This document shows positions 33,308-45,446 of a stretch of DNA of 64,000 nt, piece after piece. This DNA is from Diplosphaera chodatii. Taxonomy: Eukaryota > Chlorophyta > Trebouxiophyceae > Prasiolales > Stichococcaceae. The DNA is taken from positions 3,596,001 through 3,660,000 of the forward strand of contig JAALGY010000033.1 of assembly GCA_032358165.1 (NCBI GenBank), written 5' to 3'. The number at the start of each line of letters is the position of its first letter. The stretch's first letter is position 1. Made by a program: the position numbers and the translations under genes. The notes below the pieces were generated by a model. It had not been told where the DNA came from. It did not search any database and saw only the letters and a program-made list of their open reading frames with translations.

Positions 33308-35344
33308 ATGAGCGTGGTCGCAGCTCTGACGCTGCTGGCGTGCCTCGGCATCGCCGCAGCCCAGCCCTTCCTGCCAGGTACCTGTTTGCTTGCGCTGCAT
33401 GACGTCCTGCGCCATGCGTCCACTGGCAGGTTTGCAATGAGTGCTGCTCCACTGGCACGTCTGGTTACGTCGTAACACTTGGCACAATCCCAGGCACGGG
33501 CTTTGCGCCGCTGGGCAACCTGCGCACCACCGATCAGGACGGCCCCTACGGCTTTGAGTTTGTCCCTACCCAGGTTGCTGAGATTCGCGGTGAGCAGTCC
33601 TGTGGTGATACTGCAGATCTCCTGTGGATCACGCTTGCGTGTGGCAGCTGGCTGCCTCATCAGTATGTGCATTTGTGGCGCTGCACTGCCCTGCCTGCAC
33701 ACAGCACTGGTTGCACATGATTTCTACTATGTGCATGACCCATGTGGTTAGCATTCGTTGTGGCTGCTTGCTGGACACCTGACGAAAGTGCTGGTGATCC
33801 CCTGCTGCAGCTGGCCTGTTTGCGCGCGACGGCTTCACCGGGCTGGACGCAATTTACTTCCTGTAGTAGATCCTGCAGTAGAACGCAGCTGTTTGCCTGC
33901 CACCATGCCCTAAACTGTCTGCGTTCTGCATGTATGGACGACCACAGCAACCATGACGCAATCCACTGGCCGGACCTTGACTGCTGAGGGCATTGTGCTT
34001 CTGCAGAACGAACACCGAGTGCCTGGAGGGCCGCTTTGACACCTTCGGCACCCTCGGCTTCGACTTCACCGGCAACCTGACACTTGGGGGTATGGCAGCC
34101 ATGTCACAGTTGCACCTTGATCGCATGCTGCTATGACGGATGGTCCCTGTTCACGGTCAAACGCAATTCGTAGCAGCCCGTGCCTTCCTATCTATGCAAT
34201 GCTGGCCCACGGTCTGAGCACGTGATCCTGCTGGGCAATGGTGGCTGCCCTGTCAGCTTGCCTGGTGTCCAGGATCTGTGTGTGCGCTGTGTGCAGGTGA
34301 GCCACCGAAGGGCCTCAGGAAGGAAGAACCTGACGGAGCGCGTGCGGCCATATCTGGAGGAAATTGCCCTCATCGAGCAGGTGACCAGTGGAGCAGTGCT
34401 GTTTAGGTCCAAAGTGGCAAGGTCAGAAGACCATCTGCTCATCAAAATCTCCTGCATCATGCTCCTCTGTGTAACATGGGCCAACCTGCTGCAGCATTTG
34501 TAGCAACACACTGGTTGAAGTGGCACTGGTGACTGTTGCTGGCATCTGCAGGGCCATACACTGCTGACGCGCCACCTGGGCAGCGACCTTCCATGCCCAT
34601 ACGTCGACTACGACGCAGGGTGGCAGGAGTGGTATGACCCTATGGTACCCTGGCAGCAATCTTGTGTTGCTGAATCCAAACTCTTGCTGCTGGACCATGG
34701 GGTCTTGCGGTCATGCAGGAGCTGACCCAGTGCCTGGGCAACATCCCACCGCCCGTCACCGCCGCCGGCCCCGCCAATGTCGAGGGCGAGCTGCAGCTGA
34801 CGCAGACACTGGGTGGTCCCAAAGCCACCGCAGGACGTGAGTGCAGCACTTTCCCTTCGAACTGTCCATTGTATATCCCCAGACCCAGTCTAACTTTTTG
34901 CACGTGTTGCTCCATTCTGTCAGCATGATTTCTGCAGGTGGTGTGAAGAGTGGTTTGTTGTGCTGAGATCAGCGTGCCATTCATATGTCGTGCACAACTG
35001 TCTGCCATTTATCTGCATGACTTTCCGGTGCAGCTGAGAACCGCGGCCTGAACCCCGTGCCGATGATGGGCACCGTCAACACCAATGGGCCCCCGGTCAA
35101 GGTGCGCATGGCCTGACAGACCATCTAGGAGTTCTGTTAGCCTCGACGCACAGTAGCTTGCGTAGCTGCTCGACTGCAGAAGGATCGTCATGTCGAGCAT
35201 CTGTCCGATATCATGCTGTACCATGGTTGTCATCAATCCAGGTCAAGTCCTAACCTGAGTGTTATTCGGATCAATCTGCAGGTTGGTGTCTCCCCATGCC
35301 TGACTCAGCCGCAGCCAGTCCAGATCGTGGCTGTAGGGCCATAG
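33308..35344 (+). pseudogene. Desiccation-related protein copy 3, internally deleted
   Basis: Exons matching copies 1-2 are 33308-33377, 33494-33589, 33811-33862, 34007-34089, 34297-34380, 34552-34644, 34719-34836, 35034-35101 and 35282-35344. The second half of exon 6 and all of exons 7-11 are missing: the sequence goes from DYDAGWQEWYDPM within 75 bp to the exon-12 equivalent ELTQCLGNIPP. Most of the ferritin-like helical domain is therefore lost. Exon 5 is one base longer (84 versus 83 nt, after the KGLRK codons), which shifts the frame if the ancestral acceptor at 34296 is used. An internal acceptor (cctcag|GAAG at 34318) restores the frame. With that acceptor and donor ATG|gtaccc at 34644, a 234 aa secreted protein is possible. 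So it is a degenerate copy, but perhaps still expressed in short form. Confidence 0.75.
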
Positions 35345-36041
35345 CTGCCCTGATGAAACCTGATGCGCTTTAGACAGCAGCCGCAGCAGAGGCCCGCTGC
35401 TGTGGGCGAGGCTGCGGCGCCTCGACAGGTAGACACCATGTGTCGTCTAGCAAGATGGGATATCAGTGCACAAACAGAAGTAATTCAATCGAACATCATC
35501 ATTCGGAATTGCAACGCCAATTTGAGATCGCTGCAGCGGTAGGTGGAACTAATGATGGTGTTGCTGGTCCGGTAGGACACTAGTGGCTGGCTTTGCCAGT
35601 TCGAGCATTTGATGTTGAACGTGCTCTAGACAGTTGAAGTGGTAACCGGCATGTGTATATTTCCGAGGTTCTGCATACAACAAGCTGCCACCCTCCTGCA
35701 AGCACTACATACATGCCCTGTGTGCATGCCGGCCAAGTCTCATGAACGAACATGCAAACACATTGGTCTGCCGTATGCGCATGGCCGTCAAGATGCATTG
35801 CACTATGCGATTCCTTCCATAATGTTGCGCAACACGGTTGCCGCCCTTGATCATACATCCGATCCTACTGCACTACATGCGTGAGTACCACCCCTTGCGT
35901 GGCACCTCGTCAACCCGCTTGGATTTGTGGGGGAAGCCCTCCCTGCAGTACGGCACATCGGCCATCATCACACCAGAGAGGGTGGCTGTGCCTTACGGTT
36001 GTTCTTGCCATGCATGCAGTCTGCAGATGTGCAGGTGCAGC
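35345..36041. other. Gap between convergent DRP copy 3 and GFA-like gene
   Basis: This is a presumed 3' UTR zone. I see no supported gene or structured element. Confidence 0.4.
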
Positions 36042-37455
36042 TCACCACTTTGGGATACCATCGCCGCTGAAGTCCAGGATGTGAGTGTCTGCACCAGAGT
36101 GTGCAGGAGCGTCAGCTACAAAATTCCACACCATCCAGCGGAAACAATGTGGTCCCATCACACGCTGTTCTGCATGCACTGCATATGCGCTTGTGGTCAG
36201 AATTTCCACCAGCAAAAAGCTCGGTACCCACCATAGAATATGTGGTACTCTGGCTTCAGCGCGGGGTCGTCCCAGCAGATGATGCGTCCGTCTGGCCCAT
36301 GTTCCAGGCAACCCGCGAGCACCACCTTGCACGGGATCTCGCCAAAAAGCTTCTCCTGTCCAATTTGTGGGGCTTACGTTGATTTGCAGGACAACCGGCC
36401 ATACAGGGTGTGCGTAGCAGCAACGCATGTTGTTGCTCCTGAGAGACACTGCTGTTGTCTGCAACATGCGCGACTCATGCAGGTGTTGGCCGCTTCGGCC
36501 AACATCATGCATGCAGGCATGGGACCTTTTGCGGCAGGGTCACAAGCTGCACGTTCCATCGACTGATCTCTCACCTCAGCAAACATGCCCGATGAGCAGC
36601 GCCCGCAATACTTGCGCTGCACATGCTCTGACGACTGGTATGTCTTCACGATGTCTTGGCCCTTCACAACCTCGACCTGCAAGCGAGTGGGTCTGGCATC
36701 GAGCAGAGGACATCCTTGATGGCGCAAAGTGAGGGATATAGTTGTGGGTTGGAGAAGTCTGCCATCGTATCGTCACACACATAGATGCTCATACTCTGGT
36801 CATGTGACGCTGCAAACATGAGCAGCTGACATGCATCAAGACATGCGATACTGCACTCACCTTGTCAGAGTCCCAGGCCAGCGCATGCTCAAAGTCGGCG
36901 CCCGTGAACCGCTGGCAGATGGAGCTGCGCAGACATCAGCGCAGTGCATGCTTTGGTGTCTGCATCTACTTGGATGCCATCAGCAGTACTACTGTGCAGC
37001 GCTCAGTTACAAGTGTAGCTGCACCGTGGCCCGGGTGTGTGCGTCAGCAACTTACCAGTGGCACAGGAAGCTTTTGAAGGGACGTCCCTGCAGACACACA
37101 GCACCGGCATTCCACTACAGGCCACAGGTTCTGCATTGAGGGTCGAGGACCCTCCCCTCGCTTGCAGATCATGCGCATGCACACTACTGCTGCGTGCTCT
37201 GCTGGTACTCGAGGCAATAACTCCTGCAGTTGGATGCAGCTCGACTGCAGCTGCCCTCGTTTGGCACGGCAGATGCATCGAGACATCCGGCAATGTTACT
37301 GGCTGCTGACAGCTATGCAAGGACACATTCCGCTGGGCTGAACCGATCACGACAGGCACCCTGGCGATGCACACATGATATCAGCGGCGGACCGTGGTCT
37401 GAATGACGACACTGCCGCACAGGCAGTTCGCCTTGACGTTGTCGATCGGAGCCAT
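36042..37455 (-). CDS. GFA/CENP-V-fold zinc protein (Mss4-like)
   Basis: Six exons (37393-37455, 37056-37087, 36861-36924, 36575-36676, 36232-36355, 36042-36115) give 152 aa. The zinc ligands of the GFA family are in the usual order: NCLCGSVVIQT (C-x-C-G), SFLCHCSICQRFTG (C-x-C-x2-C), and RKYCGRCSSGMF (C-x2-C). The bacterial Gfa was named as a glutathione-dependent formaldehyde-activating enzyme, but most members, including CENP-V, have no proven activity, so the substrate should be left open. The last two exons (CLEHGPDGRIICWDDPA and EYHIFYADAPAHSGADTH) fit the family's C-terminal sheet. The 32 nt second exon carries two ligands. The start Met is the only one before the first CxC. Confidence 0.87.
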
Positions 37456-37770
37456 GCTGTCCTGTATATCTATCAATGCCGTGCAGGGATAGATGCACTG
37501 TACCAAGTCATTGAATATGCATCGGAACTGCTCCTGAGCATGGTGCTGGTGCTCAGTGTTGGAGGGATAGCTTCAGGAGCTGGGGATGGCAAGACGTGGG
37601 TATACCAACCCCATGGCTTGCCTGGGGATCGTATAAACAGATAGAGCACAACATGGGTGGTTGCTGTGCTGGCTTGACATCAGGTAATGCACTGAAGATT
37701 GCATTCAGAGCAGGCCGTCATGGCGATCATTCTTCAGTACTGGGCCAGGCCTTGCAAGTGTGCGGACCGT
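37456..37770. other. Promoter region of GFA-like gene / MSH5 3' flank
   Basis: Both genes read leftward. A TATA-like run (tttatac on the minus strand, about 37630) lies about 180 bp before the GFA-like ATG. I see nothing else. Confidence 0.3.
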
Positions 37771-40700
37771 CTACTGCACACTGAGCACCCGCCAATCGTC
37801 TGAGAGAGCACCATTGCTGCCAGCAGCTGCGCCGCCTCCCACATGATGTGTTGAAGCTTTGCTACCGTCCTGCTTGCCGCCACTGCCACCACTGCACTGC
37901 GGTGTGCTAGCGCCGCTGCGATCGTCATGTGCATCTCCGCTGCTGGAAAGTTGCAGCGGGCTGGCGGCGGCAACTGGCGGTTGCGCAGCAGCTGCAGCGC
38001 TCTCCAGGAATTTTCTGACGGCGCTGCTGTCAGATGTGCTCAGCGCTGCCAGCGCTTCCACCATCTGCAAGAGGCAGCACCATATCTTGGACTAGAGGGT
38101 TCTGGGCGCTGCCCAATCAACTGTGACCGCAGGTGCCATTTATCTACAGGAATTGAGGCAAAGGTCGCCATAGCATGCTGTCACCCACTTGACGACAGCG
38201 GCGGCTGCGGCTCGCCATGCACTCTGTGTGCAGTGCATTCACTGTCCTACCCTGCAGCGCAGGAATCATGGTATGTCATGAGCCCCCAATTGCAATCAGC
38301 CAGGTACCCTTGCAGAGAAGTGCAGGCGCCTGACAAGAACAGCTGCGACCACTGACTGGTTGTCGTGGGCAATCATCCAAAAACAGAAGCATCGTGTAGC
38401 AATGCTACAGCACTGGACGAGTGTCTGCAACCTGCTAACCTGCAGCTGGGCCTGGGTGACTTGTGCAGCGCGCTCCAGAATCTCGGTGGGCACCCCCGCC
38501 AGCGCCGCGCAGTGCACCGCAAAGCTGGGCGCTGCATAGCCTGCGCAGGTCAGAACGAATTTTTCAACACAGCACCAAGGGGCTTCCGCTTCATGGTCTA
38601 GAACAGCAGCCGGACACTTTGACATGGCAACATCCGCCTGGGGGTCGTGCAGCTGCGATTGCTCTGACGGTGCATCCACTGGGGATTCTGCGAGTGCCTC
38701 GCCCATGCAGGTGCAAGATGGCATTGGTCGGGACACCTGGCACCAGGCGGTACAGGAAGACGACATCCTGGTACAGGGTGGCGTCAGTGGCCGCGGCGTC
38801 AGTGGGGGGTGCCGGCCGCCGCGCTTCTGTGGCTGGATCGCCCCCGGCCTTGGTCACCACATCCATGGTGTGGAACGCCAGCTGCGGGTGCCTGCAGTGT
38901 GGCAAGTGAAACGATCATTGAACATTGCGATGCTGAGCAGACCCTGCAGATGAACAACCTTTTTGCATGGCCCGCATCGATAGCAAAGGCCGCCTACATG
39001 CCTGCGACTGCCAGACCTTTACAGCAGTTTGCAGCAGGTCACCTCGGCAAGTACGCAGCATTGAGCAGCTCGCTGAAGTGTGTGACAGCCACCACTTTGG
39101 GTGGCTCGGCGGCCGTCGCCAGCTGGTGCACTGCTGCCGCCAGGAGGCCGACGCCATCCGTGGTGAGTGTGCCCTTGCCGAACTCATCAATGATGCACAG
39201 AGACCTGCGACAGAGAACGCGCTCTAGATTGTGTAACATCTGAGGCAGTCATGAAGACTAACATCAGCTGCACCACAGGTGCGCGGGATGGCAAGCATCT
39301 CAAGAGTCGGTCAATCAGCAAATGTGGGAGCCGACGTTGGGGACTGAGCGTGCACCTGCCGGTGGAGAGCCTCAGCATGGCGGCCATCTGCGACAGGTCG
39401 ATCATGAAGGCGGACCGCGGCACGCTGGCCGCCTCGTTTGTTGCAATGCGCGTGAAGATGCGGTCCGTCAGCCCCACCTCCTGCGCTACAGCAGCTGTCT
39501 AATGCCCAAGCTATTCAGTGAAGAAGAAGTGCACCACAGACCGCCCAGGTTCAAGCGTCAAGCCATTTCTCTTGATGTAGCCTGTTTCGCGCACACGCAG
39601 CAGTTTCAGGGTGCTCGGGCAACAATCGGGCAAGGAGGGATGTGCAATGTCACCGCAGCCTCTGCAGGCACAAAGGCGCCAACGTGCGCCAGGAACACGA
39701 TGAGCGCCACCTGCTTGGCATATACGCTCTTGCCGCTGAAGTTCGGTCCCGTCACTACCTGCAGCAGAGTGCATTGCTGAGCTCCCTGCCTCACACTGAA
39801 TGAACTGCAGGTTTTCCTCTCCTGTTGTGGTATTGTGCATAGAGCGGCACCACTCAGTGGTGGTTGTGTCAGATGAAACAGCCTGCAACAGCAGATGCAC
39901 TTCACGGACGCAGGTGCGCACATTGACTCGGCCGGCGACTTCTGACGCGTCGGTGTCGTTGGGAATGAAGGCATCTACCAACTGCTCGGTCAGCAAGTGC
40001 CGCCCTGCGCGTGTGGGGGTGCACCCAGATGATACACAACCCTTGTTTCTGCAACCTTGATTGGGTTGAATTCGTACTCACAGCAGGTATGCAGGGGTCA
40101 AAGGCAGGGTGCAGTAGACAACATGCCTGCAGTGATGCGCAGCACGTTGTCGCTGGTGAGGCGCGGCCGCACATGGTTGCCCTCCACCGCTGCCATGGCC
40201 AGCGCCGTCAGACAGTCCACCTGCAGATGACATTGCGGTTGTCACCAGAAAAGGCACGTGTTTTCACGCCCTGAACATAGCAACATGCTTCCCCAGCCAC
40301 ATCATGCGCCTGCATCTCCACTGGCATAGTGCTCAGGCCGGATAGCGGTTGCATGATGCATGGTTTCCAGACCAAGCCAGGAGGCCTCGAGCGCACCTCT
40401 GCTGCAGCCGCCACAGCGCGGCTGAGCGAAGGCGAATACTCGCTGAGCCTCTGCACCAGCTCCGTGCAGATGCTGCCCTGCATTGCCCGATAGTCCAGTC
40501 CGTCAGAACCCACATGCGCGCTCATCTGCCAAAGACGCCCTTGGCATGCAACAATTGACTGTGAGCACAGCGGGAAAACATGCAGCGTTCGACAGATACT
40601 CGCCTCCAGGTCCTGGATCTTGTGCAGCAGGTCGCCGAAGTGCTCGTTGAGCTCAGCGGTGCGGTCGCACACATAGAAGTGTCCGCCGCTCTCGGCGTCG

Positions 40701-43700
40701 CCGCCCTCAAAGGCCAGCCTGAGCAAGGCCAGGGGCTGCACGTCGGCTTGCCTTCACCTGAATGGGATGTTCTGCAGGGGAACACTGCCTTGGAGCTGCT
40801 TTGGCTGGCAGCGCCACCACCCTAGGTTCCCCCCCTGGACCCAATCTGTCGAGAATAGATTGGGGCTGGGGCACGCACCTGTAGTCGGGCAGAAAGTCGA
40901 CCAGGTCCTCTGACAGGCGGCCGCCGTCCAGTCGTACCACGAAGCCGACCTGTGACTCACGACCAGCAGCCTTGAAGTGTGTTGCACCATGCACAACACT
41001 CCAGGGCTGCATGTCGCACGGCCGGAGGCATGATCGAGGCTGCACGCCTGCGGCAGGTAGACGATGGTCCAGCGCTGGTCGGGGTGGTAGCGAGCAAAGG
41101 CGCGCGGGATGCGGGCAAGCTCAGACTCCACAACCTGTGTGAGGAAGTCAGGCAGGCCCGCGTACGTCGCCTGTAGTGACAATGGAACTGCCTGAAGCTC
41201 GGTATAAGTAGCAAGCGGTAGCTAAGCATAGGGGCTCAACAGCCACAGCGGATAGGATATGACGAAGCATAATGCGACGCACCTTCAGGTCATCCAGCTG
41301 GTCACTGAGGCCATAGGCAACCATTGCGCCATCATCCGCCTGCGAAAAGTCGATCACGTCCGAGATGAGGCCCGTGCCTGCAGGTGCAGATCGAATGCCA
41401 GGTTTGCTGGGTGGTGAATGCCAGTGCCTGGACAGTTGCAATCAAGCAGTGATTGGCACTGGTGTACCAATCACAAGCACCATGTGTCAGCACGGCCTGA
41501 TCAGAGGACAGCAAAGCACAGCGACAAAGCCCACATGACCGGACGTCTGGTCCGATGTCCAATGCAGCCCGCCGGAAGATGGCAGGCAGTGCAGCGCTGC
41601 TGCTGATGTCACCGTTGCTGCCCAGTGGCGCTCCTGATGCAGCAATGCGGGGCCGCTTCTGTGCCGGGGAACTCCTCATCTGCTCTGCCCCCTGCCTGGC
41701 TGCTGATGCATGATGTGCGCTGATGTGCTGCTGATGCGCTGCTTGCTGCCTGCTATTGCCATGCACCTGCACACACCACTAGGGAGCTGTTCAAATCCAA
41801 CCACCAGCCTGGTGCAAAACATGCACCGGCAGTATGTGAGGGGCTGTTACAAGCATTGCACAAGTGACACGTTCATTGCAGTGCATGCACAGCAGGCGGG
41901 ACAACACCTGCTGCATGGTGCGTAGCACCCGGCGCGGCGGCGTGGCAAAGCTGCTGAGCTCTGATGACGCCTGCTGGCCATGCTCATCCCCTGAATCGAT
42001 GTCACTGTCCTGGCCGTCTCCTGCACTGCCGCCGGCAAAGAGCTGCTTGAACGCGCTGCTGCTGCCGTTGGTGTTGATCTGGTATGGCCTTGATTGCGCC
42101 GCTGCACCATGCGCTCGGGCTGCTGCGGCTGCCATATATTTGCGTTGTCTGGCAGTGCCAAAGCAGCCGGGCCAGCGCCTGGACCAACATCACCACTTGA
42201 CGCTGCATCAGCAGCGCATTGCAGCAGCTTGCCTCTGCCACGATCTGTTGCTTGGCCTACAAACCCCGCATGACACAGCAGTCAAACCTGCTCTTGATGC
42301 TTGGTGCCCCCGCACACTGGTGACGGCGCGGCGTGCACCTAGGCTGGTGACAACAATATGATTCCAGCAAGGTATACACCTAGGAGCAGCAAGGCTGCAC
42401 AAGGGTATAGCACAGGATTCAAACCAGCGTCAGCAGGCTGTGCAAAGCCTGCTGCCCCGGGTCCGCTGCAGGATGCACCGGCCCACAGCTGCTCCGCTTG
42501 GGCGCTGGCTTCTAGCAGGCTGCGCCGCTGCTCGGCTGCCTCGCCCAGCGCCTCGCGCAGTGTCAGCAGTGCCGACAGGCTGCACGGGTGTGAAGAGGAG
42601 GGTTGCGAGCACAGACAACCGCATGCTGCATGAGTGGCCAAACTTGAGGCTCCCAGCATTGAACAACCACCTCATCTAAAAGGGCGTACCTGTCGAGCAG
42701 CTGACGAAAGTCACGGATGTTGGTGCTACCGAGTGTCGTGCGCAGGCGGTGCAGCAGCCGTGGTATCTCCTTGATCTTCTTGAGCTGCACTCAGCATTGC
42801 GTTACAGTGTTGCTGAGCGACCTGGTGTAAAACGGGTCTGTTCGATCAGCTCGTAGACGAATCCATACAAAAATGCCCTTGCAAAGTAGCAGTGCGGCAA
42901 GGCAGTCAGCAGCAGTGTATATGGATCCGCACCATCCTCCGCAGCGTGTCAACCGCTTCGGGGTTGTGCATGAAAAACTCGATGCCGTCCTGCCTCGCGC
43001 TGATGCCCTGCAGTCATGCATGTGACTGATGGTCTCTGCGGTATTCACATATTATGAGTGCCCAAGTGCAGCAATTCAGGATGTCACCTCCAAAGTATGC
43101 GCTGGGCTGGACCACACATGTTCGTCAAGGCCCAGCACATCCAAAGCGTGCTTGCAAAGTTCATGAAAGGGTGGACCTTCAGGTCGATGATGGGCCGCAG
43201 GAACCAGGTGTGCAGCAGGCGGCGCCCCGCGGGGCTGATGCAGCGGTTCAGGCACCCGAACACCGAGAAGCCCTCCTTGCTGGATCCAATGCCCATGGCG
43301 GACGGGTGCCGCTCCTCCTGGAATATCTGCAGGCAGCCATGGGACTGCTTGTTGTTCACAACATGCAGGTGGTGCGGCACAGTGCCGCAAGTGGAATGTT
43401 GGCAGCAGCCCCTAGGCTGTTGCATGCTCAGTATACACCGTGCGCATCCATGATGCAGCACAGGGGCATGCTGCGGAATGCAACTGCTGTACCTGCAGCG
43501 CCGTCAGAGATGCAGCGTCCACCGTCAGGAAGCCATTGAGTGACACCTGCGACAACGGCATCGAGGAAGTTGCATGCCCAGCTGCAAAAGTAGCAGTCCT
43601 CTCCCATTAGACACGAAGGAGCAGCGCACACAGTTATTCGCAGTGTGGATGCAGCACCTCGGTGATGCTGTTGACGGCAAGAAGGTGCTTGCTGCCGGGC

Positions 43701-44928
43701 CCAGCATCCTCCTCCCGGGGTGCTGAGATCGCGCCCTCACGATGCAGAAGGCTGACCAAGGCACCCGCAGCACAAAGCTGCTGTGTTGCTGAGAGGCTGA
43801 CCTGCATCCACCCACAAGCAGCATAGACTGCCCAGGACAATGCGGTCCTTGCATGTGCGACAGTCTCCAAGCCATTGACGGCGCTAGGTTTATCAGTGCT
43901 GGAGATGCGACTCATATGGTGACACCATCGAAGCGCCAGTAGCTGCAGGGAGTGTCTGACCATCGTGTTGAGGATGTTGAGGCGGTCGGAGGGTCGCAGG
44001 TCGCTTGGCATCCCACGCACATGCACCAGCTCCAGCGCTGCGCGTGCGTTGTCCGGGTGGAACATGCTTGCCCGTGCCAGCTTGACCCTCACCTGCTGGC
44101 AGCAGCGCCTTCTGCTAGATGGCAGCCTGCCTCCAGCCTCTGATGCAGCGACAATACAGCTGCGCCGCCATGGAACATGCATGGAGCAACTTCCACCTTG
44201 CATCAGCCCCACCATGACCTGCTGCCTGGTCTGCATGCGGCTGGTCATGCACATTCACCTGTGCGGGCTGGCCAGTGCCAGTCGCGACAGCATCAATGTC
44301 CTCCTTGAGCGCCTGCTGGAATGCCTCGTCTGCCTTGCTGCTGGTGTGGATCACCGCTGGCAGCGCTCTCATCTGCAATCAAATTTGACAGTCAACATGA
44401 CTGGACCACCCCGGTTCCACCCAATTCTGCATGCATTGCAAGCATGCACGATTTGCGAATAGACTGCAATAACATCGAGGATAACTCGTTGTTCGCTTGA
44501 GTGATGGCAGCAGTGCTGTTGATGAGCAGACCTTCAGAAGGCGAACCATCTGGAAACCACCCGCTATGCCTGCAGCATCGTCATGCGCCTGAACCACACT
44601 GATCTGCACAAACACTACTGCACTGCGTGTGAGTTGAAGCAAAAGAAACCGTCGGATCAGTGCCTGCACACTGCAGTGCAGCAGGTGGCCGTGCATGCAG
44701 CATGTGTATGCGTGTTGCGCTCGGTGTGTCAAACATACAGCTGCTAGTCCATCGCAGGCTGCGCACCGTGCTGGTGCAGGGATCGAACCAGGCAGCGCCC
44801 AGCTTACTGCCTTGCAGCAGGACAGCCATAGTAATGGAGCTGGCAGGCAGCTCGGGCTCGTCCCCCTCATCCTCTGCAGGGTCAGCCTGTTGCCTCGACG
44901 AGCTGTCGTCCATAGCTGGCTGTGTCAT
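37771..44928 (-). CDS. MSH5: MutS homologue MSH5 (meiotic crossover factor)
   Basis: The protein starts directly at the connector domain, with no mismatch-reading domain I, as expected for MSH5. Resolved exons are 44767-44928, 44532-44603, 44259-44372, 43961-44092, 43658-43801, 43493-43546, 43177-43326, 42933-43007 and 42690-42784; the rest run down to the stop at 37771. Diagnostic blocks: [45 protein letters not shown] (domain III); [17 protein letters not shown]; Walker [18 protein letters not shown] with FVPAEA (about 39660-39760); [16 protein letters not shown]; Walker [11 protein letters not shown] and [12 protein letters not shown]; then [13 protein letters not shown]5 pairs with MSH4 as a clamp that stabilises recombination intermediates. 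Unusual are an Asp/Ser/Gly-rich insert (about 41920-42080) and a roughly 80-residue low-complexity C-terminal extension past the [10 protein letters not shown] segment. Confidence 0.93.
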
Positions 44929-45446
44929 TGTTCAGCACGCAAGCACATCAACGGACGCTGTAAATTCAGCTGCCATCAGCACAGCCAGCGACCACCTTAG
45001 GCAACGCATAAGAGCTGGCGTTCGGGGCAAGCGGTGCAGGGTCACAAGGAAGGTTCGAGTCAAAGTCCGCTGTCCAAATTAATGGCGTTGAAGGGCCCTT
45101 TCAGCATCGGGGGAGTTCCCGCTCATGCGATAGGCAAATAGTAACCGATCAAGCGAGGCCCACATTCCACCTGCGCATGGCGTAGCCGTAGGCGCAAGGC
45201 ACATTCTGCACTTGAGAAGGTCGGTATTAACCTCAGTACACGGGTGACAAGCCTTCGCCGTCCCGCTCCGCCTCCTGAGGATCTTGATTTGAACTTGATC
45301 CACCAGCAATCAGTTACAATCTGCGTTGCAAAATTGGCACACTGTTTCGCTTTGCTGTAACCTCATGTAGAGCATGCAGGAATCAGACTCTGGTTCACCA
45401 GGTTGGCGCAAGCGGTCGCGGCGTGTCTGCTGCTGCGCTCACAGAC
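44929..45446. promoter_or_regulatory. Shared divergent promoter region, MSH5 (-) / MutY (+)
   Basis: 518 bp separate the start codons of two DNA-maintenance genes pointing away from each other. No canonical TATA box was obvious on either strand. An upstream in-frame GTG/ATG region (45374-45446) precedes the chosen MutY start but is in another frame or lacks a Met. Confidence 0.45.

Noticed and set aside
45005..45070. tRNA-like B-box (ggttcgagtc)
   Set aside because: No matching A-box, no acceptor-stem pairing, and no cloverleaf could be drawn around it.
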